DNA from: Micrococcaceae bacterium Sec5.8
GTDB taxonomy: Bacteria > Actinomycetota > Actinomycetes > Actinomycetales > Micrococcaceae
Direction of reading: 5' to 3'
DNA: 64,000 nt
NCBI GenBank assembly: GCA_039636775.1
Contig: CP143429.1
Span: forward strand, 3,410,001 to 3,474,000
Position 1 is the stretch's first letter, and every line of letters starts with the position of its first letter. Positions 36,737 through 45,714 of this stretch are shown here, one piece after another. The notes under the pieces were generated by a model, which saw nothing but the letters and a program-made list of their open reading frames with translations, had not been told where the DNA came from and did no database searches. The translations under genes were made by a program, and so were the position numbers.

Positions 36737-39064
36737 TCACGCCCTCGGAAGGGGCTTCTCCGGGAGGCGGCCGGGGACGGCGTACCTGTCCGGGGACGGT
36801 AGGAGGGCACGGCTGATGAGCCAGGCGTCCAGTTCAGCAGGGGGAACCGGCCTGGACATAAAATAGCCCTGAGCGAGGTCGCAGCCGTAATCGCTCAGTG
36901 CCCGGAAAGCTTGCGCGTCCTCAACGCCCTCGGCCGTCATCTCCAGGCCCAGGCTGTGGGCCAGATCGATCGTCGAGACCACCAGGGCCGTGGCCCGCGC
37001 GTCATCCATCATGGTCAGGATGAAGGACTTGTCGAGCTTGAGCTCGTCGATGGGCAGCTCCCGCAGGTAGGACAGTGAGCTGTAGCCCTTCCCGAAATCA
37101 TCCACCGCAATCCGAACACCCATATCCCGAAGCTCAGAAAGGATGGTGCAGGCCCGGTTGCGGTCGGCGACCAGAACGTCTTCGGTGATTTCGAGGACCA
37201 GCACGGAGGGTGACAGCCCGCGGGCAGCGGTCATCGCTGCCACCTGGGCCGGCAACCCGGAGTCCATTACCGAACTGGCGGAGAGGTTGACAGCCACGGA
37301 GAGGGGCCGCTCCCGGGCCGCCCAGATCGCGGCCTGGTCCAAGGCCTGAGCGAGGACGACCCCCGTCAACGCGGGCATGAGCCCGGCTTCGTCGAACCGC
37401 TTCAAGAAGGTGTCGGGTTGCAGCAGACCCAGCGCCGGGTGTTCCCAGCGGACCAGGGCTTCCACTCCCCGAATATCCCCTGATGCGAGATTAATCTTCG
37501 GCTGAAAATGAAGGACCAGTTGATTCTGGAGGAGCGCGTCATTCAGCGCCTGCACGCTGTGGAACTGGCTGGGGACGACGTCGATCGCACCGTCCGCATA
37601 GAGACAGTGGCCGCTGTGCATGGTCTTGGCGGAGTACATGGCCAGGTCTGCTTTGCGCAGCAGCAAGCTCAGGTCCCGGCCCTGCTCCGGGTAACAGGAA
37701 ATGCCGATGCTTGCGTTGACTTGGACCGTTACCCCGTCCAGGTCATAGGGCTCTGCGAGCGCGGCCCGGAGTTTCAGTGCGACCGCCTGCGCGTCGGCCG
37801 GCCCGCAGTTCGCAACGTGGACCACAAACTCGTCACCGCCCATCCGCGCGAGGAGATCGACGGCGCGGAGTTGCCCCGACAGGCGTTCCGCGACCTGGAT
37901 GAGGAGCCGGTCCCCCACATCGTGGCCGAGTCCGTCGTTGATTTCCTTGAATTTGTCGAGGTCCAGCAGCAGCACCGCGCTGGGGTGCCGTGCGTCGGCC
38001 GCCAGCCGCCGGGGAAGGTCGGTGTAGAGGGCCCTCCTGTTTGATAGACCGGTCAGTTCATCAGTTCTGGCCTGCCGGTTGGCGTCCGACAGGCGGAGCC
38101 GCTGACGGAACACCAACGGCAGGGCGGCCATGGCCAGGGTGAGGCTGGCGAGCACCACGGCGAGGACTACCACCCGCTGCTGGGAAGCCAGGATCAGGAC
38201 ACCCAGACCGGCGGCTGTTGCGAGCGCCGGAACGGCCTGCGCGGGAACTGCGGCCCCCAGACCGCCGTCGGATCTCTCTGCTCGGCCCTGGAACACAATC
38301 CAGGAACCGATGAGCGCCGTACCGGCTCCCCACGCGGCATCCAGCGGCGTGCCGATGACGTACATGCCGCTAATTTCCAGCAGGGCGTAAGCGATGTCAG
38401 CGCCCGCAAAAGTGATGAGTCCCAGGACCAGCAAGCTCCATCCACCTGCCAGCGCCGGCCGCGCGGTCGCCGCAATTCCAATGACGGCCGCCACCAGCAG
38501 AAGATCCAGGAGCGGGTAGGCCGCCCCGACCGTAACCGTCCAGGCCCCCGTACCGTCGAGTGCCGAGTTCAGGACCGGGCTAAGCACCACTGTGAGAACA
38601 GCGGCGGCACCAAGGGCTCCGACGGCGCTGTCCAGGATCACGGGCCACCTCATGTCACGCGAACGGTCACGGACAATGACGGCCAAGGCCGCCAGCATCA
38701 GGACATAGAAACCCAGATAGCCGATGTCCGCCGGCGACGGCAAAGGAACGTCCTCGCCGGCTGCCGACTGCAGGACGTAGTAGGTATCACCCGCGGCCTG
38801 GCAGGACAGCGCCCCGGCGGACAGCAGAATCTCCGTCTGCCGGCCCTTCAGCCAGCCGACCGTCCACCAGCCCACTGCGGCCGGAAGCCATACCACCAGC
38901 AAGGCGAGGAAACCATCAACGAAGAAATCGAAGTCGGCCGAATTCCGAAAGGTCACTCCGGCCGCGTACGCACCGGCTACGGCCAGCAAGGCGCCAGGTA
39001 CCAGCCAGATTTTGCGGTCCCCGCGTCGGAGGCCGTGGCTCGTTATGAGTTGTTGGAAGACCAT
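36737..39064 (-). CDS. Membrane GGDEF-EAL cyclic-di-GMP protein
   Basis: A 775-residue protein. About ten membrane helices cover residues 15-320 and form a possible sensor. GGDEF follows at about 330-490 (ARMGGDEFVVHV with RAVD five residues upstream as the inhibitory site), then EAL at about 510-755 (VEALVRWEHP, VLEITEDVL, DDFGKGYSSLSYL). Both catalytic signatures are intact, so synthesis and hydrolysis are both possible. The start at 39064 is seven bases after a 35-residue ORF with a very good ribosome site, suggesting translational coupling. Confidence 0.92.
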   Translation of the reverse strand: MVFQQLITSHGLRRGDRKIWLVPGALLAVAGAYAAGVTFRNSADFDFFVDGFLALLVVWLPAAVGWWTVGWLKGRQTEILLSAGALSCQAAGDTYYVLQSAAGEDVPLPSPADIGYLGFYVLMLAALAVIVRDRSRDMRWPVILDSAVGALGAAAVLTVVLSPVLNSALDGTGAWTVTVGAAYPLLDLLLVAAVIGIAATARPALAGGWSLLVLGLITFAGADIAYALLEISGMYVIGTPLDAAWGAGTALIGSWIVFQGRAERSDGGLGAAVPAQAVPALATAAGLGVLILASQQRVVVLAVVLASLTLAMAALPLVFRQRLRLSDANRQARTDELTGLSNRRALYTDLPRRLAADARHPSAVLLLDLDKFKEINDGLGHDVGDRLLIQVAERLSGQLRAVDLLARMGGDEFVVHVANCGPADAQAVALKLRAALAEPYDLDGVTVQVNASIGISCYPEQGRDLSLLLRKADLAMYSAKTMHSGHCLYADGAIDVVPSQFHSVQALNDALLQNQLVLHFQPKINLASGDIRGVEALVRWEHPALGLLQPDTFLKRFDEAGLMPALTGVVLAQALDQAAIWAARERPLSVAVNLSASSVMDSGLPAQVAAMTAARGLSPSVLVLEITEDVLVADRNRACTILSELRDMGVRIAVDDFGKGYSSLSYLRELPIDELKLDKSFILTMMDDARATALVVSTIDLAHSLGLEMTAEGVEDAQAFRALSDYGCDLAQGYFMSRPVPPAELDAWLISRALLPSPDRYAVPGRLPEKPLPRA

Positions 39065-39070
39065 CAGTCG

Positions 39071-39178
39071 TCACTGCCCCTGATTTTCGCCAGACGTCGG
39101 CGACCCGGGGTCCTGCTCGACCCCGGCAAACTCGTTGCTGACGGGGGCGGCGCGCACCCCGGTGTTGCTGCGGGTCAT
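39071..39178 (-). CDS. Leader-like 35-residue ORF before the GGDEF-EAL gene
   Basis: MTRSNTGVRAAPVSNEFAGV and a Gly/Ser/Pro-rich tail. GAAGGAG stands four bases before the ATG, one of the best ribosome sites in the window, and the stop lies seven bases before the GGDEF-EAL start, which itself has a weak site. It may be a real micro-protein or a leader that delivers ribosomes to the next gene. No family recognised. Confidence 0.5.
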   Translation of the reverse strand: MTRSNTGVRAAPVSNEFAGVEQDPGSPTSGENQGQ

Positions 39179-39307
39179 GGTTCTCCTTCGAGCGGGACGG
39201 TGCGCCCCAGTATCCTTATCGGCCGGGAACAGGAGCGCGTAATGCACAGCGGCCAGGAATCCGTGATTGTGATCGAACGGCAACACCGGCCGGCGCCGTG
39301 CCGGCTT

Positions 39308-39796
39308 TCAGAGCAAGAGTTTGAACCCTACGTGCGACGCCTCAAACCCCAGACGCTCATAGAACCGGTGCGCTGCGACCCGGGAACCGTCCGAGGTCAG
39401 CTGCACCAGTTTTGCGCCGCGTCGACGCCCTTCCGCGACCGCCCACGCGATCATCGCCCCTCCGAGGCCGTTGCTCCGCAGGTCCGACCGGACGCGCACC
39501 GCCTCGATCTGCAGCCGTGTTGCCCCTGCCCGGGCGAGTCCGGGTATGAAGGTCAGCTGCATGGTCGCGACCACGTGAGTGTCGGCCGCGACGGCAACAA
39601 CCAGAAGCTGGGCGGGATCAGCGCTGATTGCCTGAAAGGCATGGTCGTAGGGGCCGCGGTCCTCTGGAGCGGCGGAGTCGACGGCGGACCTGAGTTGATC
39701 GTCCGCCAGAAGCCCCAGGATAGGGCCGACGTCGGAAGCTTCGGCCTTCCGCAATATGAAGGGGCGGCCGGCCAGCTTGAGTTCTGCGGGAATCAT
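39308..39796 (-). CDS. GNAT family N-acetyltransferase
   Basis: A 162-residue acetyltransferase. FILRKAEASDVGPILGLLAD starts the fold, LQIEAVRVRSDLRSNGLGGA is the acetyl-CoA pyrophosphate loop (R-S-N-G-L-G-G), and AAHRFYERLGFEASHVGFKL the closing motif B. Substrate unknown. The ATG at 39796 removes an unrelated 60-residue upstream frame. Downstream is the leader ORF of the GGDEF-EAL gene, so the three may be co-transcribed. Confidence 0.87.
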   Translation of the reverse strand: MIPAELKLAGRPFILRKAEASDVGPILGLLADDQLRSAVDSAAPEDRGPYDHAFQAISADPAQLLVVAVAADTHVVATMQLTFIPGLARAGATRLQIEAVRVRSDLRSNGLGGAMIAWAVAEGRRRGAKLVQLTSDGSRVAAHRFYERLGFEASHVGFKLLL

Positions 39797-40121
39797 CCGC
39801 CCAGTATTCCAGCCACTGGCGTCGGCGCCGTCGGCTGGTGGATGCAGCGCACCGGCAAGCCAGTGGATCTGGCCGGAGCCGGCGTTCGCCTGGGTGATCG
39901 CGGGACCGATCCGGCCCCCGCCCGCCCGACGGTGCCGGCACGGCTCCGGGTGCTGGGCACGGCCATCGCCGGGCACGCCATGATTTCCCAGCTTCTCTAT
40001 GCCGGATTATTCGTCCAGGTTTCGGCGCCGATCGGAGAGCTGCGCCAGGCGGGCGAGCTGATGTACTGCGCCGGCAGGGCAGGCCGGGTCCCGTGACGAC
40101 GGGAACCCGGCCACACCTGGA
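39797..40121. other. Intergenic region of about 325 bases
   Basis: Between the acetyltransferase start and the MHS transporter stop I see no convincing gene on either strand, although a plus-strand frame stays open through it as an antisense shadow of the acetyltransferase. The only structure is the GC-rich hairpin at 40082-40112. Confidence 0.5.
40082..40112. terminator. Hairpin after the MHS transporter
   Basis: GGCCGGGTCCCGT and ACGGGAACCCGGCC pair except for one unpaired base, around a four-base GACG loop, ten bases beyond the transporter stop. No T run follows. Confidence 0.45.
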
Positions 40122-41444
40122 TCAGGCCTGGCGGTACACCTTGCGTGCAATGGTCAGGCTGACCGTTGCGATGACCGCGATGGCCACCAGGTAATACCCC
40201 GGCACCAGCAGGGAGCCGGTGCTGCCGATCAGCCACGTCAGGATGAACGGGGCAAAGCCGCCAAAGACGGTGACCCCGATGTTGTAGCCCAGGGAGAGTC
40301 CCGTGGACCGGATCCGGGCCGGGAACATCGAGGACATGATGGCCGGCAGCGGCGCGAAGTAGGCGGTGGCCAGCACCGACAGTAGGAGTTCGACCACGAT
40401 CATGGTGGGCAGCGCCGGCGCCGCGATGAGCACCAGGAATGCCGGGATGCCGACGACGATGGTTCCGGCGGCCGCCCAGGTCATGACCCGGGCCGGACCC
40501 ACCTTGTCTGCCAGCATGCCGATGAACGGCGACCCCAGGCTCATGACCACCCCGAAGATCAAGGTGGAGAGGAAGCCTACGGACTTGGGCATTCCGAGGT
40601 TGACGATCGCGTAGGTGGGCATGAAGAGGGCGATGTAGACGCCGACGGATCCGAGGGAAACGACGCCGACGATGGCCCAGAGCCGGCCGCCGTTGCCGAT
40701 GAATGTCTCCCGCAGGGGCGAGGCGGACCGTTCCGTGGCCAGGAATTCCGGCGTTTCCTCCATCTTGGACCGGATGTACCAGCCGACCGGTCCGATGGCC
40801 AGCGCAAAGATGAACGGCAGCCGCCAGCCCCAGGAGTCCAGTGCCTGCGTGCTGAGGTACGTGTTCAGAACGAATCCAAAGATTCCGGCCAGCAGGATGC
40901 CGCCGCCCTGGGTGGCCACCTGCCAGCTGCCATAGAACGCCTTGCGGTTGGGGGCGTATTCGATCAAGTAGGCCGTGGCCGTGCCAAACTCCCCGCCGGT
41001 GGCGAATCCCTGCAGCAGCCGGGCGACCAGCACCAGGATGCTCGCTGTGACCCCGATGGCGGCCGCTGTGGGTGCAACGACAATGAGCAGGGTGCCGGCG
41101 AACATGACGAGGATGGACACCAGCATGCCCGCCTTGCGGCCGGCCCTGTCGGCGTAGCGGCCGATGATGATGCCGCCGAGCGGCCGCATGATGAAAGAGA
41201 CCCCGAACGAGGCGAAGGCCAGCAGCAACGACGCCGTCTCGTTCGTCGTCGGGAAGAACAGCTTGGAAATGGTGACGGCGAACGTGCCGTAGACGATCAG
41301 GTCGAACCATTCGAGTCCGTTGCCGATGGAGGCAGCGACGACGGCTTTGCGGGCGTTGCTTTGTTCCAGCGCAAGTTCCGCTGCCGAACGCGGCTTGGTG
41401 ACGGGGTCGTTGGACCCGATGCTGGGGGCGGTTTGATGGCTCAT
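40122..41444 (-). CDS. MHS family MFS transporter
   Basis: A 440-residue, 12-helix metabolite:proton symporter. GNGLEWFDLIVYGTFA in helix 1 and GRYADRAGRKAGM (motif A) are typical of the MHS branch that imports carboxylates, betaines and similar compounds (ProP, KgtP, CitA). Its ATG overlaps the deacylase stop in an ATGA junction. It should import the substrate of the M20 deacylase encoded just upstream, probably an N-acyl amino acid or related carboxylate (inference). Confidence 0.9.
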   Translation of the reverse strand: MSHQTAPSIGSNDPVTKPRSAAELALEQSNARKAVVAASIGNGLEWFDLIVYGTFAVTISKLFFPTTNETASLLLAFASFGVSFIMRPLGGIIIGRYADRAGRKAGMLVSILVMFAGTLLIVVAPTAAAIGVTASILVLVARLLQGFATGGEFGTATAYLIEYAPNRKAFYGSWQVATQGGGILLAGIFGFVLNTYLSTQALDSWGWRLPFIFALAIGPVGWYIRSKMEETPEFLATERSASPLRETFIGNGGRLWAIVGVVSLGSVGVYIALFMPTYAIVNLGMPKSVGFLSTLIFGVVMSLGSPFIGMLADKVGPARVMTWAAAGTIVVGIPAFLVLIAAPALPTMIVVELLLSVLATAYFAPLPAIMSSMFPARIRSTGLSLGYNIGVTVFGGFAPFILTWLIGSTGSLLVPGYYLVAIAVIATVSLTIARKVYRQA

Positions 41445-42676
41445 GGCTGTGCAGTCCGTTCGGTCGTAGCGAGGTGGGCAGCGAGAGCCTGCAGGAAATG
41501 CTCGCAGGCGGCAATCTGGGTCAGTTCGATGTATTCGTTGGCGGTGTGGCCTTGGTCCATGGAGCCGGGTCCGCAGACCACGGTGTCGATGCCGGCCCGC
41601 TGGAAGAGCCCGGCCTCGGTGGCGTAGACCACGGTTTCTTCGACCGCGTGGCCGGTGAGGCGCTGCGCCAGTTCGAGGGCGGCGCGCGGGCTCTCGGGGC
41701 TGAGCCCCGGGACTTTGCCCAACGGGACCATCCGGATGTCCGCGGCGGGGTTCTCTTGCTGGATGGCGGCCCGGAGTTCGGCCAGGTTGTCCTCGATACG
41801 GGCGATGACGGCCTCCGGGTCGTCACCGGGAATGGTCCTGAACTCGAACTCGAAGTCGCACCTTTCGGCAACCGTGTTCACGGCGGCCCCGCCGCTGACG
41901 ACGCCGACGTTGGCGGTGGTGTACGGCACCACAAAGGTCGCATCGAACGGGCCGGACAACCGGCGTTCGTCAGCAAGTGAGCGGATGAAGGCGATGGACC
42001 GGGCCGCATATTCGATGGCGTTGACGCCGGTGGAGGTCATGGCGGAGTGGGCGGCAATTCCACGGACGCTGACGCGGTAAAGCTGGCTGCTCTTATGCGC
42101 CGAGACGGGATTCATGCTGGTGGGCTCACCGACAAAACACAGCCGGGGACGGATTCCGCGGGCCGCAAGCTCGTCCAGCAGGACGACGGCGCCGTGGCAG
42201 CCGACCTCTTCGTCGTACGTCCAGGCGAAGTGCAGCGGTTCCGCCAGCGGACAAGACAGGAACTCGGGCAGGAGGGCCAGGATGGCGCCGCTGAAAGCCT
42301 TCATGTCCGTGGTACCGCGGCCGTAAAGCCGCCCGTCGCGGATCTCGGGCGTGAAAGGGTCACTGTCCCAGTCCTGGCCGTCCACCGGGACGACGTCGGT
42401 GTGCCCGGCGAGCATGATGCCGCCAGTGACGGTGCCGTCGAGGGCGGGAATCGTGGCGAAAAGGTTGGCCTTGTTGCCGTCAGGGCTGGGGACGATCACC
42501 GGGGTGATGCCGTGGGCGGTGAGCTCCTCGGCCATGCTGGAAATCATCGCAAGATTGGAATTGCGGCTGGTGGTGTCGAAGGTGATCAGCTTCTCGGACC
42601 ACGCGAGCGCGGCGGCGCTGGGGGCGGGGCCGGCGGTTGTTGGAACGGCGGCTGCCGGTGCGGAGGTGGGCGTCAT
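41441..42676 (-). CDS. M20 family deacylase, acetylornithine-deacetylase-like
   Basis: A 411-residue zinc peptidase-fold deacylase. Metal sites are in GGIMLAGHTDVVPV, GRGTTDMK and YDEEVGCHGA, and VNTVAERCDFEFEFR is a further family block. It most resembles ArgE, which cleaves N-acetylornithine, but no other arginine biosynthesis gene is nearby. Coupling to an MHS importer and a cupin-type regulator points to catabolism of an external N-acyl or N-carbamoyl amino acid. The ATG start has weak SD-like GGATTC upstream. Confidence 0.9.
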   Translation of the reverse strand: MTPTSAPAAAVPTTAGPAPSAAALAWSEKLITFDTTSRNSNLAMISSMAEELTAHGITPVIVPSPDGNKANLFATIPALDGTVTGGIMLAGHTDVVPVDGQDWDSDPFTPEIRDGRLYGRGTTDMKAFSGAILALLPEFLSCPLAEPLHFAWTYDEEVGCHGAVVLLDELAARGIRPRLCFVGEPTSMNPVSAHKSSQLYRVSVRGIAAHSAMTSTGVNAIEYAARSIAFIRSLADERRLSGPFDATFVVPYTTANVGVVSGGAAVNTVAERCDFEFEFRTIPGDDPEAVIARIEDNLAELRAAIQQENPAADIRMVPLGKVPGLSPESPRAALELAQRLTGHAVEETVVYATEAGLFQRAGIDTVVCGPGSMDQGHTANEYIELTQIAACEHFLQALAAHLATTERTAQP

Positions 42677-42812
42677 GGGCAGAATCCTCGGGATGGTGGA
42701 TGGGCCGGCGCTGGTGGCTGGCTGCGGCAGGCCTGGCAGCCTGCTGGCTCCACGCGCTCCCCTCAGTATTTGGCGGACCCGCCACCCCTGTCAACACTTT
42801 GAACGCGATTTA

Positions 42813-42826
42813 TTCATTTTATTGAA
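42813..42826. promoter_or_regulatory. TTCA-N6-TGAA inverted repeat upstream of the deacylase operon
   Basis: TTCATTTTATTGAA is a 4-6-4 dyad in an AT-rich patch that contrasts sharply with surrounding G/C-rich DNA. It lies about 137 bases upstream of the deacylase start and next to the XRE-cupin stop, and is the probable promoter/operator of the deacylase-transporter operon. Confidence 0.45.
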
Positions 42827-42871
42827 CTTTTGATGCCGGTGCCCGCCGCAGCATCCCTGCGGCAGCGAGAG

Positions 42872-43504
42872 CTAGAACGACGGCGGCGTCATGGCCCCGA
42901 TAAGCACCGCATCCTCCGACGTGGAGTTGCGGTACCAGTGCGGCAGCGAGGAGTCATAGGTCAGCGAATCGCCTTCCGCGAGGTCATATCCCACACCATT
43001 GACACAGACGTGCAACCGGCCCTGCAGCACGGTTACGCATTCCTCACCGGCGTGTTTGAAGGGGGCATCCTCGTTGTCCCAGCCCGCCGCGATTTGGGCC
43101 CGGAGCATGCCCAACTGCCCGCTCATGTGCGGCGTCAGGAGTTCGTAGATGAGGTTGTCCTCGGCAACCTCCAGTCGCCGCCGGTCCTCGCGCCGCACCA
43201 GCGCGCCGCCCTGGTCTTTTGTGTCGAAGAACCGCCCTACCGGCACTTTCAAGGCCTGGGACAGCTTAATCAGTGTGGTCAGCGACGGATTGCCTTGGCC
43301 GCGCTCAATTTGGCTGAGCAGGCCGGGGCTGAGGCCGGCTGCTGCGGCCAGGTTGCCGATGCTGTATCCGGCCTCCCGCCGCAACTGCAGGACCAGCGCC
43401 CCCACGGCAGTCATCGCCCGTTCGGCCTGGCCCTCCACACCGGAAAATTCCATGTCCAAGCCGAGGCCGAAGCCGTGATTCTCCATCCCACGATCGTCCG
43501 CCAT
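42872..43504 (-). CDS. XRE-cupin transcriptional regulator
   Basis: A 210-residue regulator. The XRE helix-turn-helix covers about 38-90 (GYSIGNLAAAAGLSPGLLSQ, IERGQGNPSLTTLI), and the C-terminal cupin barrel covers about 130-205 (HAGEECVTVLQGRLHV, YDLAEGDSLTYDSSLPHWYR). Such regulators, like PuuR, respond to small amines or amino acids bound in the cupin. The start is uncertain between ATG 43504 and 43486; neither has a good ribosome site. It lies upstream of the deacylase-transporter operon on the same strand and is its likely regulator. Confidence 0.88.
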   Translation of the reverse strand: MADDRGMENHGFGLGLDMEFSGVEGQAERAMTAVGALVLQLRREAGYSIGNLAAAAGLSPGLLSQIERGQGNPSLTTLIKLSQALKVPVGRFFDTKDQGGALVRREDRRRLEVAEDNLIYELLTPHMSGQLGMLRAQIAAGWDNEDAPFKHAGEECVTVLQGRLHVCVNGVGYDLAEGDSLTYDSSLPHWYRNSTSEDAVLIGAMTPPSF

Positions 43505-43625
43505 AGTGAAGATATCGTCAAGATAATGAAGCTCCGGCCGCTGGCTGGCCGCCGGAGCTCCGGGGCAGCCCTGCCTGCCGGCCGGGTGCGTCAGCAACTA
43601 GGCTTGGCGCAACGAGGAGGAACTG

Positions 43626-44357
43626 ATGAGCAGCATATTCATCACGGGTTCGAGCGACGGACTGGGCCGGGCCACCGCAGAATCTCTTCTTGAGAGGGGT
43701 CATCAGGTGATCGTGCATGCACGCAATGCTGACCGTCTGGCCTCGCTGCAGGATCTCCTTGACCGCGGGGCGGAAGGCGTGGTGGGGGACCTGTCCGACG
43801 CCGGGCAGACGCGCGACGTCGCCGACCAGGTGAACCGGGTCGGCCCCGCGGGTGTGGTGGTCCACAACGCCGGGGTGTTGAACGGCCCGCATGTCTTTCA
43901 CGTCAACGTCGTGGCCCCGTACCTTCTCACCGCCCTGCTCGGCCGGCCCAGCAGGCTGATCTACCTCAGCAGCGGCATGCACCGCGGCGGCCACACTCGC
44001 CTCGCCAGCATCGACTGGAACGGACCGGGGCAGAGTGCGTCCTACTCAGACAGCAAGCTTTACGTCACCGCCCTCGCGGCAGCCGTCGCCCGGCTGTGGC
44101 CGGACGTCCTCAGCAACGCTGTGGACCCCGGGTGGGTGCCCACGAAAATGGGCGGCCCGGGAGCGCCGGATGATCTGCGGCTGGGCCATCTCACCCAGGA
44201 ATGGCTCGCCACCAGCAATGACCCGGAGGCGCTGACGAGTGGCGGCTACTGGCACCATCAACGCCTGGCGAAAGCCCACCCCGCCGTCCACGACGTGCAT
44301 TTCCAGGATGAACTGGTGGACCATCTGGCCCGGGCCACCGGAGAGCGCCTGCTCTAG
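43626..44357 (+). CDS. Short-chain dehydrogenase/reductase
   Basis: A 243-residue SDR. The cofactor loop is TGSSDGLGRATAE. HNAGVL lacks the usual N-N-A-G spacing but is similar, Ser is in YLSSGMHRGG, and YSDSKLYV provides Tyr and Lys. The N-terminal RN in VHARNADR favours NADP. GAGGAGG lies five bases before the ATG. The C-terminal ALTSGGYWHHQR is common in SDRs annotated as daunorubicin C-13 reductase-like. Followed by an alpha/beta hydrolase 77 bases later. Confidence 0.87.
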   Translation: MSSIFITGSSDGLGRATAESLLERGHQVIVHARNADRLASLQDLLDRGAEGVVGDLSDAGQTRDVADQVNRVGPAGVVVHNAGVLNGPHVFHVNVVAPYLLTALLGRPSRLIYLSSGMHRGGHTRLASIDWNGPGQSASYSDSKLYVTALAAAVARLWPDVLSNAVDPGWVPTKMGGPGAPDDLRLGHLTQEWLATSNDPEALTSGGYWHHQRLAKAHPAVHDVHFQDELVDHLARATGERLL

Positions 44358-44434
44358 GTCCGCCGGGACGCCAAGCCGGGCGCGTCGCCGGGCGAATTCG
44401 AAGGTCACCGTACCGGCAGGGTCAGAATGGCTGC

Positions 44435-45328
44435 ATGAGCTTTACCTCCTTCGGCCGCATCAAGACCCCCGTCCTGGATATCGGCTACGAATCTGCAGGC
44501 GATCCGGGCGGAACCCCGGTCATCCTCCTGCACGGGTTCCCGTACGACGTGCGGGCCTTCGACGACGTCGCCCCGATCCTCGCGGACCAGGACGCCTTCG
44601 TACTCGCCCCGTACCTGCGCGGCTTCGGTCCGACCCGTTTCCTCGAGGAAACGACCATCCGCTCCGGGCAGCAAGCCGCTCTCGGGCAGGACCTCCTCGA
44701 CTTCATGGATGCCCTCAACATCGAACAGGCGGTCTTGGCCGGCTACGACTGGGGCGGCCGGGCGGCGTGCATCGCGGCTGCGCTGGACCCCGGACGCGTC
44801 GCCGGCCTCGTCTCCGTCGGCGGGTACAACATGCACAACCTCGCGCGTTCCGGCGAACCCGCCTCCCCGGAGTGGGAGCGAAGCTACTGGTACCAGTACT
44901 ACTTCCACTCGGAGCGGGGGCGCCGCGGGCTGGAACATAACCGGGACGAACTGTGCGAGCTGCTGTGGCGGACCTGGTCACCCACCTGGGCTGCTGCAGG
45001 CCAGGCGTTTCCTGCGAGCGCCCCGAGCCTGCACAATCCCGATTTCGTCGACGTCGTCATCCACTCCTACCGGCACCGCTACGGACTGGCTGACGGCGAC
45101 CCCCGGTACCAGCGGTTCGAGGACCTGATCGCGCAGGAGCCGCGCATCACGGTTCCGACCGTGGTGCTCGAAAGCGGGGACGACGGCGTCGGCGGCCCCG
45201 GGGCGATGGCAGGCAGGGACAAGTTCACCGGCCCCTACAGCCAAAGCGTCCTTCCCGGTATTGGACATAACGTTCCCCAGGAGAATCCGGCTGCGTTCGC
45301 ACGGGCCGTGGTCAGCCTTTTCGGCTAA
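44435..45328 (+). CDS. Alpha/beta hydrolase, epoxide-hydrolase/dehalogenase type
   Basis: A 297-residue hydrolase. HGFPYDVR gives the oxyanion loop (H-G-x-P). The nucleophile elbow GYDWGGRAA has Asp, not Ser, at the nucleophile position, the form used by epoxide hydrolases and haloalkane dehalogenases. GIGHNVPQENP supplies the general-base His, and ESGDDGVGG the third acid. The cap region is Trp/Tyr-rich (ERSYWYQYYFHSERG). The substrate cannot be fixed from sequence. It may share transcription with the SDR upstream. Confidence 0.87.
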   Translation: MSFTSFGRIKTPVLDIGYESAGDPGGTPVILLHGFPYDVRAFDDVAPILADQDAFVLAPYLRGFGPTRFLEETTIRSGQQAALGQDLLDFMDALNIEQAVLAGYDWGGRAACIAAALDPGRVAGLVSVGGYNMHNLARSGEPASPEWERSYWYQYYFHSERGRRGLEHNRDELCELLWRTWSPTWAAAGQAFPASAPSLHNPDFVDVVIHSYRHRYGLADGDPRYQRFEDLIAQEPRITVPTVVLESGDDGVGGPGAMAGRDKFTGPYSQSVLPGIGHNVPQENPAAFARAVVSLFG

Positions 45329-45329
45329 G

Positions 45330-45636
45330 TCAGCGGGCCGGGAGATCGTCGAGGTAGACATTCAGGTTCCGGGCGCTGTTGACAGCCTCGACATCGATCT
45401 CAATGACCGCCACAGACTCGCTCCTTGGGAGGAGCGCTGCGTTGCGGCCGAACGGCGTGGCCACACAGCTGTGGCCGGTAAACCCGGGACCACAGTGATT
45501 CGCGTAAGCGATGAAAACCCCGTTCTCCGGCGCACGGGCCGGGACTTGGAGGGTGGACGTCGCCGTCGCGGAATAGCCCCACGCCGCCGGGCACGGCTGC
45601 CGCCTGCACAACGCCCACTAGAACTGGCTTACTTAC
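45330..45636 (-). pseudogene. Carbon-nitrogen hydrolase (nitrilase) remnant
   Basis: The downstream part reads in one frame as the C-terminus of a nitrilase-superfamily enzyme: QVPARAPENGVFIAYANHCG followed by SCVATPFGR and VAVIEIDVEAV. Just upstream, another frame reads SKPVLVGVVQAAAVPGG, like the first strand of such an enzyme, preceded by a GGGAGG ribosome-like site, with GTA where a start codon should stand. The Glu-Lys-Cys catalytic core is missing. A large internal deletion with a frame change explains the layout. The reconstruction of the N-terminal piece is inference. Confidence 0.6.
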
Positions 45637-45714
45637 GGTGCCTCCCGAACGTCCATCGCGCGGGGCGGGACGCACGGACGCACGACTGCGGGCGCGCAAC
45701 GGCCGGGGTGAGGT

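Noticed and set aside
36501..36740. Possible gene in the gap between the SDR and GGDEF-EAL genes
   Set aside because: The open minus-strand frame here (79 codons) has no ribosome site and a composition typical of random G/C-rich DNA.
40082..40112. Intrinsic terminator with certainty
   Set aside because: The stem is good but no T tract follows on either strand, so it is listed only with modest confidence.
39997..41514. A 505-codon frame overlapping the MHS transporter
   Set aside because: It is on the same strand in a different frame, rich in Arg/His/Pro, while the transporter frame has 12 helices and motif A.
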